Assembly (NCBI GenBank): GCA_029881635.1
Contig: JAOUMG010000123.1
Location: forward strand, 1-6,414
DNA length: 6,414 nt
Source of the DNA: Paracoccaceae bacterium
GTDB taxonomy: Bacteria > Pseudomonadota > Alphaproteobacteria > Rhodobacterales > Rhodobacteraceae
Reading direction: 5' to 3'
Positions 1 to 6,172 of this stretch are shown piece after piece. The first letter of the stretch is position 1. Each line of letters opens with the position of its first letter. Both the position numbers and the translations under genes were made by a program. The notes beneath the pieces were generated by a model. That model made no database searches. It saw only the letters and a program-made list of their open reading frames with translations, and was not told where the DNA came from.

Positions 1-76
1 CTCGGGCGGCGCATCTGACGTAGGGTAAACTAGCACGTTTTTTGCCGTTCGCACTTGCCAGATCATTTGCGCAGAC
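1..76. other. Intergenic stretch beyond the rpmD terminator, no gene seen
   Basis: This short stretch lies downstream of the terminator that ends the ribosomal gene cluster. I see no open reading frame with a credible ribosome binding site and no clear promoter. In many bacteria rplO and secY would follow rpmD closely. They are not visible here, although the window ends too soon to say what comes next. Confidence 0.5.
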
Positions 77-107
77 AAAAAAACGCCCCGACCAATTGGT
101 CAGGGCG
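77..107 (-). terminator. Rho-independent terminator after rpmD
   Basis: Read on the minus strand, an inverted repeat at 107-84 forms a 10-bp stem with an AAUU loop. The only non-Watson-Crick pair, position 102 with 89, is a U-G wobble in the minus-strand RNA. The stem is followed directly by seven U residues (83-77). It begins 28 nt after the rpmD stop codon, which is where an operon-ending terminator would sit. In the plus-strand direction the same repeat has a C/A mismatch and only an interrupted T-rich tract, so it is mainly a minus-strand terminator, with weak bidirectional activity possible. Confidence 0.9.
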
Positions 108-135
108 CTGATTTTGTTCTTGCCGGTCGAGTGGA

Positions 136-327
136 TCAGCCGCGTTCTTCGATGATTTTCACCATATGCGGGATCTTGGCGACCATGCCGCGCACGGAAG
201 GCGTATCTTCCAGTTCGCGGGTCCGGTTCATCTTGTTCAGACCCAGGCCCACGAGCGTCGCGCGCTGGTCAGCCGGACGGCGGATCGGCGAACCGACCTG
301 CTTTACGACGATGGTTTTCTTGGCCAT
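136..327 (-). CDS. rpmD: 50S ribosomal protein L30
   Basis: L30 is a small protein of the large ribosomal subunit that binds 23S rRNA. The 63-residue product has the usual bacterial length. It shows the family core: an N-terminal beta strand ([10 protein letters not shown]), the [10 protein letters not shown] segment at about residues 23-32 and the EDTPSVRGM segment at about 40-48, ending in a strand around MVKIIEE. The start is supported by an AAGGAG Shine-Dalgarno sequence that runs out of the TAA stop of rpsE, so the rpsE stop and the rpmD ribosome binding site are fused as TAAGGAG. The gap to rpsE is 12 nt. It is the last gene of the cluster and is followed by a strong intrinsic terminator. 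The usual partners rplO and secY are not next to it in this window. Confidence 0.96.
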   Translation of the reverse strand: MAKKTIVVKQVGSPIRRPADQRATLVGLGLNKMNRTRELEDTPSVRGMVAKIPHMVKIIEERG

Positions 328-339
328 GTCAATCGCTCC

Positions 340-915
340 TTAGGCTTCTGCCGCTTCGGCGGTTTCGGGTGCAGCTTCATTTTCCGGCTTTTTCAGGATG
401 TCAGCCACCTTTTTGCCGCGGCGCTGCGCGATCTGGCGGGGGCTGGCTTCCTGCTTCAGTCCGTCAATGGTGGCGCGGATCATGTTGTAAGGGTTTTGCG
501 ACCCCAACGATTTGGCCACAACGTCCTGAACGCCCAGCATTTCGAACACGGCGCGCATCGGACCACCGGCGATGATACCGGTACCGGCAGTGGCCGTCCG
601 CATCACGACCTTACCAGCACCATGACGCCCTTGGGTGTCGTGATGCAGGGTGCGGCCATCGCGCAGCGGCACACGGATGAGCGAACGCTTAGCCTGTTCG
701 GTCGCCTTGCGGATCGCTTCGGGGACTTCTTTGGCCTTACCTTTGCCAAAACCGACCCGGCCACGCTGATCGCCTACCACCACAAGGGCAGCAAAGCCAA
801 AACGCTTACCGCCCTTGACGGTCTTGGACACACGGTTGATCGCGACAAGGCGATCGGCGAATTCCGGGTTCTCGTCGCGACCGCGACCTCCCCCTCGGTT
901 GTCTTCTCTTGCCAT
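340..915 (-). CDS. rpsE: 30S ribosomal protein S5
   Basis: S5 is a small-subunit protein near the mRNA entry side. It contributes to decoding accuracy, and its N-terminal loop is where classic spectinomycin-resistance changes occur. The product has 191 residues. The double-stranded-RNA-binding-like domain spans about residues 19-83 and includes the intact loop [10 protein letters not shown] (28-37) and [18 protein letters not shown] (51-68). The C-terminal domain covers about residues 90-155 with [15 protein letters not shown]. The loop shows no resistance-type deletion. At 191 residues it is longer than the E. coli protein (167) because of a C-terminal extension ending in an Ala/Glu-rich acidic tail (about 178-191). 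The start is supported by GAGGAA at 927-922, 6 nt upstream of the ATG. Unusually for this cluster, a 113-nt gap with two hairpins separates it from rplR. Confidence 0.97.
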   Translation of the reverse strand: MAREDNRGGGRGRDENPEFADRLVAINRVSKTVKGGKRFGFAALVVVGDQRGRVGFGKGKAKEVPEAIRKATEQAKRSLIRVPLRDGRTLHHDTQGRHGAGKVVMRTATAGTGIIAGGPMRAVFEMLGVQDVVAKSLGSQNPYNMIRATIDGLKQEASPRQIAQRRGKKVADILKKPENEAAPETAEAAEA

Positions 916-1028
916 AGGGCATTCCTCGAATGGTGGCGCGGATCATACGCCGTTGGGTCCAATCCTGGTGTCCCCGATTGGATCGGGGACCCGGATCATC
1001 GGGATGGCGCGAACGCCATCCGCCGGTT
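916..1028 (-). other. Structured rplR-rpsE intergenic region with competing hairpins
   Basis: This 113-nt gap is the longest inside the cluster. In transcription order it first holds a perfect 8-bp inverted repeat at 1021-1002 whose RNA loop is UUCG. Next comes a perfect 9-bp inverted repeat at 990-970 (GTCCCCGAT/ATCGGGGAC on the plus strand) with a 3-nt loop. A third possible stem, TCCAATC at 958-964 with GATTGGA at 976-982, uses bases of the second hairpin, so the two cannot form together. None is followed by a U run, so these are not ordinary terminators. A role in mRNA processing, stability or control of rpsE translation is inference only. Confidence 0.6.
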
Positions 1029-1388
1029 TCAGAACTTCAGTCCGCCTTCGCGGGCAGCCTCGGCCAAAGCCTTGATACGCCCATGAAAGAGGAAACCACC
1101 ACGGTCGAAATAGCATTCTGCCACCCCGGCCTTTTTGGCGCGCTCGGCAATTGCCTTGCCGATTTTCGACGCGGCGTCGACGTTGTTCTTGCCAACCACA
1201 CCCAGAGCCTTTTCCAGGGAAGAGGCCGAGACAATGGTCACGCCATTCGCATCGTCGATCAGCTGCGCGCTGATGTTCTTGTTCGAGCGGTGAACCGAGA
1301 GGCGCGCGCGCCCGTCGGCCAATTTCCGCAGTTTGTTCCGGACGCGCTGGCGGCGCTTTAGGAACAGTTCCCGTTTGCTGTTTGCCAT
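1029..1388 (-). CDS. rplR: 50S ribosomal protein L18
   Basis: L18 binds 5S rRNA and, with L5, helps attach the 5S particle to the large subunit. The 119-residue product has the usual length. Its basic N terminus ([18 protein letters not shown]) is followed by [18 protein letters not shown] (about 29-46) and the diagnostic C terminus containing [20 protein letters not shown] (93-112) and ending GGLKF. The start is supported by an AAGGA motif upstream, and it sits 11 nt after the rplF stop codon, which fits translational coupling. Its partner L5 is encoded in the same cluster. The following gene, rpsE, is set apart by the structured 113-nt spacer. Nothing is missing from the protein. Confidence 0.97.
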   Translation of the reverse strand: MANSKRELFLKRRQRVRNKLRKLADGRARLSVHRSNKNISAQLIDDANGVTIVSASSLEKALGVVGKNNVDAASKIGKAIAERAKKAGVAECYFDRGGFLFHGRIKALAEAAREGGLKF

Positions 1389-1399
1389 TTTTCGCGTCC

Positions 1400-1933
1400 T
1401 TACTTCTTCTTGCCTTCTTTGCGGAAGATAAACTCGTCTTTGTACTTGATCCCCTTGCCCTTATAGGGCTCGGGGGCACGCCATTCGCGGATATTCGCCG
1501 CGACCTGGCCAACGAGTTGCTGGTCGATACCTTCCACAACGATTTCGGTCTGCTTGGGGGTCGTGACAGTCACGCCCTGCGGCACGTCAAAGTTCACTTC
1601 GTGGCTATAGCCCAGCGACAGTTTCAGGACATTGCCCTGCATCGCTGCGCGGTAACCCACGCCGTTGATCTCAAGCTCGCTCTTGAAGCCTTCGCTCACG
1701 CCGGTCACGAGGTTTGCCACCATCGAACGTGACATGCCCCATTGCTGGCGCGCACGCTTGGACGTGCCCCGCGGCGAAACGGTGATTTCGTCGCCGTCGA
1801 GCTTGATCGTCACATCGTCGGTCGCGGTAAAGCTGCGGGTGCCCTTCGGGCCCTTCACTTCCACTGTCTGCCCTGAAACAGAGGCCGAAACCCCCTTGGG
1901 CAGATCGACCGGTTTCTTTCCAATACGAGACAT
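1400..1933 (-). CDS. rplF: 50S ribosomal protein L6
   Basis: L6 is a two-domain 23S rRNA-binding protein near the factor-binding base of the L7/L12 stalk. The 177-residue product matches the usual length, starts [15 protein letters not shown] and carries the family signature PYKGKGIKY at residues 156-164, followed by a lysine-rich end. The frame stays open upstream to 2080. That longer version would add 49 residues unlike L6 and would overlap most of the rpsH 3' end. The chosen ATG at 1933 is supported by an AGGAGG Shine-Dalgarno sequence just upstream, which overlaps the rpsH TGA stop, and by the family N terminus. The gap to rpsH is 10 nt. Confidence 0.97.
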   Translation of the reverse strand: MSRIGKKPVDLPKGVSASVSGQTVEVKGPKGTRSFTATDDVTIKLDGDEITVSPRGTSKRARQQWGMSRSMVANLVTGVSEGFKSELEINGVGYRAAMQGNVLKLSLGYSHEVNFDVPQGVTVTTPKQTEIVVEGIDQQLVGQVAANIREWRAPEPYKGKGIKYKDEFIFRKEGKKK

Positions 1934-1943
1934 CTTGCCCTCC

Positions 1944-2342
1944 TCAGAACACGGTGCAGAGCACTTCGCCGCCAACATTGGCGGTTCGTGCGGCTGCATC
2001 GGACATGACACCTTTCGGTGTGGAGACGATTGAGACACCAAGCCCGTTGCGCACATTCGGGATGTCCCGAACACTTGCATAAACGCGGCGGCCGGGGGTT
2101 GAAACGCGCTTGATTTCGCGGATCACCGGGGTGCCTTCGAAGTATTTGAGGCTGATTTCCAGTTCCGGCAGGCCGGTAGGCCCCGTTACCTTTTCATAGC
2201 CACGGATATAACCTTCGCCCGCCAGCACATCCAGAACCCAGGCGCGCAGCTTTGACGCTGGCGTCCGGACAGTGGATTTGCCCCGCATTTGCGAGTTGCG
2301 GATACGCGTCAGCATATCGCCAAGAGGATCGTTCATCGACAT
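1944..2342 (-). CDS. rpsH: 30S ribosomal protein S8
   Basis: S8 binds the central domain of 16S rRNA and is a primary assembly protein. In E. coli it is also the translational repressor of the spc operon. The product has 132 residues. It opens with [16 protein letters not shown], the form I know from Rhodobacterales, and contains the C-terminal S8 signature [18 protein letters not shown] (102-119) and the terminal GGEVLC strand. An in-frame ATG at codon 3 is an alternative start. The first ATG is preferred for its family fit and a purine-rich AAGGGGG upstream. The gap to rpsN is 13 nt. Whether S8 represses this operon, as in E. coli, cannot be read from the sequence. Confidence 0.96.
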   Translation of the reverse strand: MSMNDPLGDMLTRIRNSQMRGKSTVRTPASKLRAWVLDVLAGEGYIRGYEKVTGPTGLPELEISLKYFEGTPVIREIKRVSTPGRRVYASVRDIPNVRNGLGVSIVSTPKGVMSDAAARTANVGGEVLCTVF

Positions 2343-2355
2343 TTCCCGCGCCCCC

Positions 2356-2661
2356 TTACCAGCTTGACTTCACCATGCCGGGGATCTGGCCCATCGAGGC
2401 CAGATCACGCAGCATGATGCGTGAAAGTTTCAGTTTGCGGTAATACGCATGCGGACGACCCGTCAGCTGGCAGCGGTTATGCAACCGGACTGCCGACGAA
2501 TTGCGTGGCAGCTGCGCCAGTTTCATCGTTGCCTTGAAACGATCTTCCATCGGCAGCGACTGATCTTCGATCACCGCTTTCAGCGCCGCCCGCTTGGCCG
2601 CATATTGCTTGACCAGTTTGGCGCGCTTGACTTCGCGGTTCACCATGGATTTTTTAGCCAT
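2356..2661 (-). CDS. rpsN: 30S ribosomal protein S14, long zinc-independent form
   Basis: S14 belongs to the head of the small subunit and binds 16S rRNA. The product has 101 residues, the length of the long form. It contains a single cysteine (C64 in [15 protein letters not shown]), so it lacks the two CxxC pairs of the zinc-ribbon form and is the zinc-independent type. The C-terminal part from about residue 60, including [18 protein letters not shown] and the end KSSW, is strongly diagnostic. The start has an AAGGAA Shine-Dalgarno sequence and lies 19 nt after the rplE stop. The position between rplE and rpsH matches the standard spc gene order. Confidence 0.97.
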   Translation of the reverse strand: MAKKSMVNREVKRAKLVKQYAAKRAALKAVIEDQSLPMEDRFKATMKLAQLPRNSSAVRLHNRCQLTGRPHAYYRKLKLSRIMLRDLASMGQIPGMVKSSW

Positions 2662-2680
2662 TGTCTCTTTCCTTCCGCGC

Positions 2681-3241
2681 TCAGCTGTTAAAAGGCATGT
2701 TGAAATGCTTCAACAGTGCCTTCGCTTCCGCGTCCGTACGCGCGGTGGTGCAGATGATGATGTCCATTCCGAGGATCTCATCGACCTTGTCGAAGTCGAT
2801 CTCGGGGAACACGATTTGTTCCTTCAGGCCCATCGCGAAATTGCCACGACCATCAAATGACGTGCCCTTGACACCGCGAAAGTCGCGGACGCGGGGCAGT
2901 GCGATGGTGATCAGGCGGTCAAGGAATTCGTACATCCGGTCGCCGCGCAGCGTTACCTTGCAGCCCAGCGGCATCTCTTCACGCACCCGGAAACCCGCGA
3001 TGGATTTCTTGGCATAGGTGACAAGTGCCTTCTGACCGGCGATCAGCGACAGTTCTTCCTGCGCGCTTTTCACTTTCTTGGTGTCCTTGACGGCCTCGCC
3101 GACGCCCATGTTCAGGACGATCTTGTCCAGACGCGGGATCTGCATGTCATTCTTGTAGCCGAAGGCTTCTTTCATCGCCGGGCGGATCGTGTCGTTGAAG
3201 ATCGACTTGAGCCGCGGGGTATATGTTGCCTGGTCCAGCAT
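2681..3241 (-). CDS. rplE: 50S ribosomal protein L5
   Basis: L5 binds 5S rRNA and, with L18, forms part of the central protuberance, where it contacts the P-site tRNA. The product has 186 residues, slightly longer than the E. coli protein (179). The L5 signature around [17 protein letters not shown] lies at residues 64-80, preceded by [15 protein letters not shown] (36-50). The later segments [23 protein letters not shown] and [17 protein letters not shown] are also typical. Its ATG shares one base with the TGA stop of rplX (TGATG), and a GGGGGA motif upstream inside rplX supports the start. Translation is probably coupled to rplX. In E. coli the region around the L5 start is the S8 regulatory target. 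I cannot confirm an equivalent structure here. Confidence 0.97.
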   Translation of the reverse strand: MLDQATYTPRLKSIFNDTIRPAMKEAFGYKNDMQIPRLDKIVLNMGVGEAVKDTKKVKSAQEELSLIAGQKALVTYAKKSIAGFRVREEMPLGCKVTLRGDRMYEFLDRLITIALPRVRDFRGVKGTSFDGRGNFAMGLKEQIVFPEIDFDKVDEILGMDIIICTTARTDAEAKALLKHFNMPFNS

Positions 3242-3546
3242 CAGAGTGCATCCCCCGTGGTCTTGGCAAAGCGCACCTTCTTGTCGCCGTCCATGCGGAA
3301 ACCGACGCGGGTTGCCTTGCCGTTCTTGTCCATGATCGCCAGGTTAGACAGATCGACAGGCATCGCCTTTGGCTGACGCCCACCCTGACTGGTCTGGGTC
3401 TGCTTGGTGTGGCGGATGGCGACGTTCACGCCTTCGACCACGGCCTTGTTCGACGTCGGGTCAACGGACTGAATTTCGCCCTGCTTGCCCTTGTCCTTGC
3501 CGGCAAGGACGATGACCTTGTCGCCTTTTTTGAGTTTCGCAGCCAT
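3241..3546 (-). CDS. rplX: 50S ribosomal protein L24
   Basis: L24 is an early assembly initiator protein that binds near the 5' end of 23S rRNA. The product has 101 residues. The KOW motif is at the N terminus, residues 6-25, with [19 protein letters not shown]. It is followed by [20 protein letters not shown] (38-56) and the C-terminal segment [19 protein letters not shown] (66-84). Its ATG shares one base with the rplN stop codon (TGATG), and a strong GGAGGT Shine-Dalgarno sequence inside the rplN 3' end sits 7 nt upstream. Its own stop overlaps the rplE start in the same way, so the three genes rplN, rplX and rplE form a coupled chain. Confidence 0.97.
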   Translation of the reverse strand: MAAKLKKGDKVIVLAGKDKGKQGEIQSVDPTSNKAVVEGVNVAIRHTKQTQTSQGGRQPKAMPVDLSNLAIMDKNGKATRVGFRMDGDKKVRFAKTTGDAL

Positions 3547-3914
3547 CAGAGCACCTCCGGAGCCAGCGAGATGATCTTCATGAAGTTCTTGGCGCGCAGT
3601 TCACGGACCACCGGGCCAAAGATACGCGTGCCGACCGGTTCACCCTGGTTGTTCAGGATGACGGCGGCATTGCGGTCAAAGCGGATGGCGGTGCCGTCTT
3701 CGCGGCGGACTTCTTTGGCGGTGCGTACGACGACGGCCTTGCGGACATCACCTTTCTTCACGCGACCGCGCGGGATGGCTTCCTTCACCGATACGACGAT
3801 AATGTCACCGACACTCGCGTAACGACGGTGGGAACCACCCAGAACCTTGATGCACTGAACTCGGCGTGCGCCGGAGTTGTCAGCAACATCCAGATTGGTC
3901 TGCATCTGGATCAT
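3546..3914 (-). CDS. rplN: 50S ribosomal protein L14
   Basis: L14 is a highly conserved large-subunit protein at the subunit interface that binds 23S rRNA and takes part in bridges to the 30S subunit. The 122-residue length is the family standard. Diagnostic parts are [19 protein letters not shown] at the N terminus, [20 protein letters not shown] (37-56), the L14 signature region [20 protein letters not shown] (60-79) followed by RNAAVIL, and the end [18 protein letters not shown]. The start at codon 1, rather than the methionine at codon 4, fits the family length. A GGGAGA motif lies upstream. It is separated from rpsQ by 75 nt and overlaps rplX by one base. Confidence 0.97.
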   Translation of the reverse strand: MIQMQTNLDVADNSGARRVQCIKVLGGSHRRYASVGDIIVVSVKEAIPRGRVKKGDVRKAVVVRTAKEVRREDGTAIRFDRNAAVILNNQGEPVGTRIFGPVVRELRAKNFMKIISLAPEVL

Positions 3915-3989
3915 TTGGTTTCTCCCGACCTTTGGGGACCGCGTTTATTCCTGTGGCCCCAGGGTTTCGATTGAGCTGTCAGGGATGAC
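3915..3989 (-). other. rpsQ-rplN intergenic region with a weak hairpin
   Basis: This 75-nt gap is long for the cluster. TGGGG-A-CC at 3933-3940 can pair with GGCCCCA at 3955-3961, giving a 7-bp stem with one bulged base and a 14-nt loop, just upstream of the rplN ribosome binding site. An alternative 4-bp CCTG/CAGG stem overlaps it. There is no U run after it in the minus direction and no clear promoter. It could influence rplN translation, but the structure is modest and may be chance. Confidence 0.35.
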
Positions 3990-4229
3990 TTAAGCCGAAG
4001 CTTCGGTCACCACTGTCCAGCGTTTGGTTTTCGAGATGGGCGCGCATTCTTCGATGCGAACGGAATCGCCGACCTGAAACTTGTTTTCCGCGTCATGGGC
4101 ACGGTATTTTTTCGATTTCCGGATCGTCTTTTTCAGAACCGGATGGGTAAAGCGGCGTTCGACCAGAACAGTGATGGTCTGTTCGTTCTGGTTGGATGTC
4201 ACGACACCTTGCAGGATGCGTTTTGGCAT
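3990..4229 (-). CDS. rpsQ: 30S ribosomal protein S17
   Basis: S17 is a primary 16S rRNA-binding protein with an OB-fold. The product has 79 residues. [10 protein letters not shown] begins the first strand, [23 protein letters not shown] (24-46) is the basic rRNA-contacting part, and [18 protein letters not shown] (54-71) is the S17 signature. The start is supported by an AAGGAG Shine-Dalgarno sequence fused to the rpmC TAA stop codon (TAAGGAG), with 11 nt between the genes, which points to coupled translation with rpmC. The 75-nt spacer that follows is one of only two longer gaps in the cluster. Confidence 0.97.
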   Translation of the reverse strand: MPKRILQGVVTSNQNEQTITVLVERRFTHPVLKKTIRKSKKYRAHDAENKFQVGDSVRIEECAPISKTKRWTVVTEASA

Positions 4230-4240
4230 GGGCGTGCTCC

Positions 4241-4444
4241 TTATTTCGCCGCCGCTTCAGCGGCTTTTTGGTTCATAACAGTCATCACCCGGGCAACGTC
4301 ACGACGGACGGCGCGCATGCGGGCGGTGTTTTCAAGCTGGCTGGTGGCCTGCTGGAAGCGCAGGTTGAAGGCTTCCTTCTTCAACGCCACCAGATCTTCG
4401 CGCAACTGGTCGGGCGTCTTGGTCTTTAGTTCATGGGCGTTCAT
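4241..4444 (-). CDS. rpmC: 50S ribosomal protein L29, first gene of the transcription unit
   Basis: L29 is a small helical large-subunit protein near the polypeptide exit tunnel. The product has 67 residues. It shows the two-helix pattern, with [20 protein letters not shown] (14-33) and the L29 signature [15 protein letters not shown] (39-53), plus an Ala/Lys-rich tail. AAGGAA at 4458-4453 lies 8 nt before the ATG. A second purine run closer to the start makes the site A/G-rich throughout. In most bacteria rplP lies directly upstream. Here no rplP is seen in the remaining upstream sequence. Instead there is a structured leader, a promoter and an insertion sequence, so rpmC appears to open its own transcription unit. 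Confidence 0.96.
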   Translation of the reverse strand: MNAHELKTKTPDQLREDLVALKKEAFNLRFQQATSQLENTARMRAVRRDVARVMTVMNQKAAEAAAK

Positions 4445-4552
4445 CGCGCCTTTTCCTTTTCAAAACACCAGAAGGCCCCCGGATGCGGGTCACCTTTGAC
4501 CTGGTGGATAAATGATAGTCACACGAATCCCGGTCACCCGAGAGTCGCGCGA
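4445..4552 (-). promoter_or_regulatory. Structured 5' leader of the rpmC operon
   Basis: If transcription starts about 7 nt after the predicted -10 box, the leader is roughly 108 nt long. Near the gene, CACCAG at 4466-4471 can pair with CTGGTG at 4501-4506. This encloses two small hairpins: CCCG/CGGG with a 4-nt loop at 4478-4489, and GTCA/TGAC with a 4-nt loop at 4489-4500, which share one edge base. Together they could make a three-way junction about 8 nt upstream of the Shine-Dalgarno region. This architecture would suit feedback by a ribosomal protein, but no known leader family is recognised, so the function is inference. Confidence 0.45.
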
Positions 4553-4587
4553 TGCGTCCCTATAAGGGAGGCGCGGCGCGGGGGCAA
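4553..4587 (-). promoter_or_regulatory. Predicted sigma-70-type promoter for the rpmC-rpmD operon
   Basis: On the minus strand, TTGCCC at 4587-4582 (-35) is separated by exactly 17 bp from TATAGG at 4564-4559 (-10). The spacer is extremely GC-rich (CCGCGCCGCGCCTCCCT). This matches the general look of strong housekeeping promoters in Rhodobacterales. The predicted start is near 4552. The insertion sequence begins 65-66 bp upstream of the -35 box, so the core promoter is intact while any more distant upstream sites have been separated. Confidence 0.65.
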
Positions 4588-4648
4588 GGGAAAAGGTTGG
4601 GAGGAGTTGCAGGATCCTGTAGCTGCATTTCGACAATGGTCTGCTTTG

Positions 4649-4652
4649 CGGA
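4649..4652. repeat. Left copy of 4-bp target duplication (CGGA)
   Basis: CGGA directly abuts the left terminal inverted repeat and is repeated directly after the right terminal repeat at 6169-6172. A flanking direct repeat of this kind marks duplication of the target during insertion. Four bases can match by chance, but the exact placement at both ends makes it convincing. Confidence 0.75.
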
Positions 4653-4680
4653 GATACTGTTGAAAAAGTCAGTTGATTGG
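4653..4680 (+). repeat. Left terminal inverted repeat of the insertion sequence
   Basis: This 28-bp end matches the reverse complement of 6141-6168 at 23 of 28 positions. The outer 18 bases differ at only one position (GATACTGTTGAAAAAGTC here, GATACTGTTGAAGAAGTC at the other end). It is the likely transposase binding and cleavage site. Confidence 0.9.
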
Positions 4681-4726
4681 CGCGTCCATCCCTGATTCAC
4701 TCGTTTTGAGAGTGGAGGGTTCGGCG

Positions 4727-6097
4727 ATGATGGGTCCAAGGCAAGTTGCGCAAGGCGCGCTGTTCTATGAGTTCTCAATCGAAGGGTTTGTGCCGCAGGA
4801 TCATCCTGTCCGTGGAATAGATCGCTTCCTTGATTTGACGGATGTGAGGCCTCTGCTTGCTCCATACTACAGCGCCAATGGCCGTCCTTCGATTGATCCC
4901 GAACTGATGATCCGGATGCTGCTGTTGGGCTATTGCCAAGGCATCCGTTCAGAGAGACGGCTCTGCGAAGAGATCCATGTCAATCTCGCCTATCGCTGGT
5001 TTTGTAAGCTCGACTTGGCTGATCCGGTGCCGGACCATTCGACATTCTCCAAGAACCGGCATGGCCGTTTCCGCGAGAGCGGCTTGTTCCGGCATATGTT
5101 CGAAGTCGTTTTACAGCGTTGCATGGATGAGGGGTTGGTTGGTGGCCATAGCTTCGGTGTTGATGCCAGTCTGATCCCGGCAAATGCAAACCAGACGCGT
5201 GGCGTCGATAGCAAAGAGGGACTGCCAAGGGACCTGACATCCCGTGCCGTCGATGAATATCTTGAGACCCTGGATGATGTGGCCTTCGGTGCAGCGACCA
5301 AGGTCGTTCCCAAATATATCTCACCGGCTGATCCAGCCGCGCGTTGGACTGGGGCTGACGGAGGTGCCGCCTATTTTGCCTATTCCACCAACTATATGGT
5401 CGATTTAGACAATGCCGTCATCGTGGACGTCGAACCGACAGCTCCGATCCGGCCCGCAGAAGCGCGCGCAGCAAGGGACATGATCGACCGTGTGCATGAG
5501 CGGTTTGGCATCAAACCTGACAAGCTGGTCGGCGACACTGGCTACGGGTCAGCCGAGATGTTGGGTTGGCTTGTGGAGGACCGTCAAATCGAACCCCACA
5601 TTCCGGTTTGGGACAAATCAAAACGCACCGATGGCACATTCTCACGCGAAGATTTTACCTATGACCCTGTGGTCGACAATTACACATGCCCAAACGGCAA
5701 GGTGCTGCAAACCTATCGCCGGAAGTTCTCCAAGCCACGAAATCCCAACGGTGGCAAAGACGGGTTCATCAGATACCGCGCCTCCAAACATGACTGCAAC
5801 GCATGCCCTTTGAAGCCGCAATGCTGCCCGAAAGACCACGGAAGACGCCTCATGCGATCCGTGCATGAAGCGGCAAGAGACGTCGCGCGCGATATCCGTA
5901 ATACCGACGCTTACATGACCTCGTTCATTGAAAGGCGTAAAGTCGAGATGCTGTTCGCCCATCTCAAACGATACATCGGATTGCGGATGATGCGATTGCG
6001 AGGACCCAAAGGTGCAACTGAACAGTTCCAACTCGCCGCAACCGCCCAAAACCTCCGGAAACTGGCGAAGTTGGTGCCAGTACCAGCGCCAACGTGA
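4727..6097 (+). CDS. IS1182-type DDE transposase
   Basis: This enzyme would cut and join the element ends during transposition. It has 456 residues from the ATG at 4727, supported by GGAGGG at 4714-4719, 7 nt upstream. The frame extends to a TTG at 4673, but that start lies inside the terminal repeat and is less likely. A second ATG follows directly at 4730. The N-terminal part (about 53-110) resembles the DUF772 DNA-binding region, with PSIDPELMIRMLLLGYCQGI and PDHSTFSKNR. Likely catalytic acidic residues are D146 (GVDASL), D270 (VGDTGYGS) and E407 in ERRKVEMLFAHLK. A cysteine cluster, C321, C357, C360, C366 and C367, resembles the zinc-binding-like insert of this family. There is no frameshift or early stop, so it is probably active. 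It is divergent from rpmC. Confidence 0.93.
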   Translation: MMGPRQVAQGALFYEFSIEGFVPQDHPVRGIDRFLDLTDVRPLLAPYYSANGRPSIDPELMIRMLLLGYCQGIRSERRLCEEIHVNLAYRWFCKLDLADPVPDHSTFSKNRHGRFRESGLFRHMFEVVLQRCMDEGLVGGHSFGVDASLIPANANQTRGVDSKEGLPRDLTSRAVDEYLETLDDVAFGAATKVVPKYISPADPAARWTGADGGAAYFAYSTNYMVDLDNAVIVDVEPTAPIRPAEARAARDMIDRVHERFGIKPDKLVGDTGYGSAEMLGWLVEDRQIEPHIPVWDKSKRTDGTFSREDFTYDPVVDNYTCPNGKVLQTYRRKFSKPRNPNGGKDGFIRYRASKHDCNACPLKPQCCPKDHGRRLMRSVHEAARDVARDIRNTDAYMTSFIERRKVEMLFAHLKRYIGLRMMRLRGPKGATEQFQLAATAQNLRKLAKLVPVPAPT

Positions 6098-6140
6098 AGG
6101 GAAATGGCGCTGACCCGCTTCTCGCTCAACATCGAGGCGG

Positions 6141-6168
6141 CCAAAGCACCGACTTCTTCAACAGTATC
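6141..6168 (+). repeat. Right terminal inverted repeat of the insertion sequence
   Basis: This is the partner of 4653-4680 in inverted orientation, with 23 of 28 positions matching. It lies 43 nt after the transposase stop codon. No other gene and no clear terminator is seen between the stop and this end. Confidence 0.9.
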
Positions 6169-6172
6169 CGGA
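6169..6172. repeat. Right copy of 4-bp target duplication (CGGA)
   Basis: CGGA directly follows the right terminal repeat and equals the four bases before the left one at 4649-4652. This is consistent with a staggered target cut of 4 bp. Confidence 0.75.

Larger units (their letters stand above)
4653..6168 (+). mobile_element. Complete IS1182-type insertion sequence, 1516 bp
   Basis: The element is bounded by 28-bp imperfect inverted repeats (4653-4680 and 6141-6168) that begin GATACTGTTGAA at each outer end. It is flanked by a 4-bp CGGA direct repeat and carries a single uninterrupted transposase gene. These features suggest an intact and perhaps recent insertion. The transposase and the element length fit the IS1182 family. 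It is inserted upstream of the rpmC promoter and reads away from the ribosomal genes. Joining the flanks without the element gives an empty site in which the short palindrome GTCTGC-TTT-GCGGAC is restored, so the insertion fell in one arm of a small hairpin sequence. Confidence 0.92.

Noticed and set aside
166..1086. A 306-codon open frame on the plus strand across rpmD, rpsE and the rplR end.
   Set aside because: It lies antisense to clear ribosomal protein genes, has no family resemblance, and is a typical GC-rich shadow frame.
1934..2080. A 49-residue N-terminal extension of L6 in the same open frame.
   Set aside because: It is unlike L6 and overlaps rpsH. The ATG at 1933 has an AGGAGG site and gives the exact family length.
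3220..3260. An S8-binding regulatory helix at the rplX/rplE junction, as in E. coli.
   Set aside because: I could not match the known core convincingly by eye. A covariance-model search would be needed.
4449..4596. Inverted repeat between the rpmC ribosome binding site (CCTTTTCC on plus, 4449-4456) and GGAAAAGG near 4589-4596, as a site-masking fold.
   Set aside because: The second arm lies upstream of the predicted promoter and would not be in the transcript.
4673..4726. TTG start extending the transposase by 18 residues.
   Set aside because: The start lies inside the terminal inverted repeat and has no Shine-Dalgarno sequence. The ATG at 4727 has GGAGGG 7 nt upstream.
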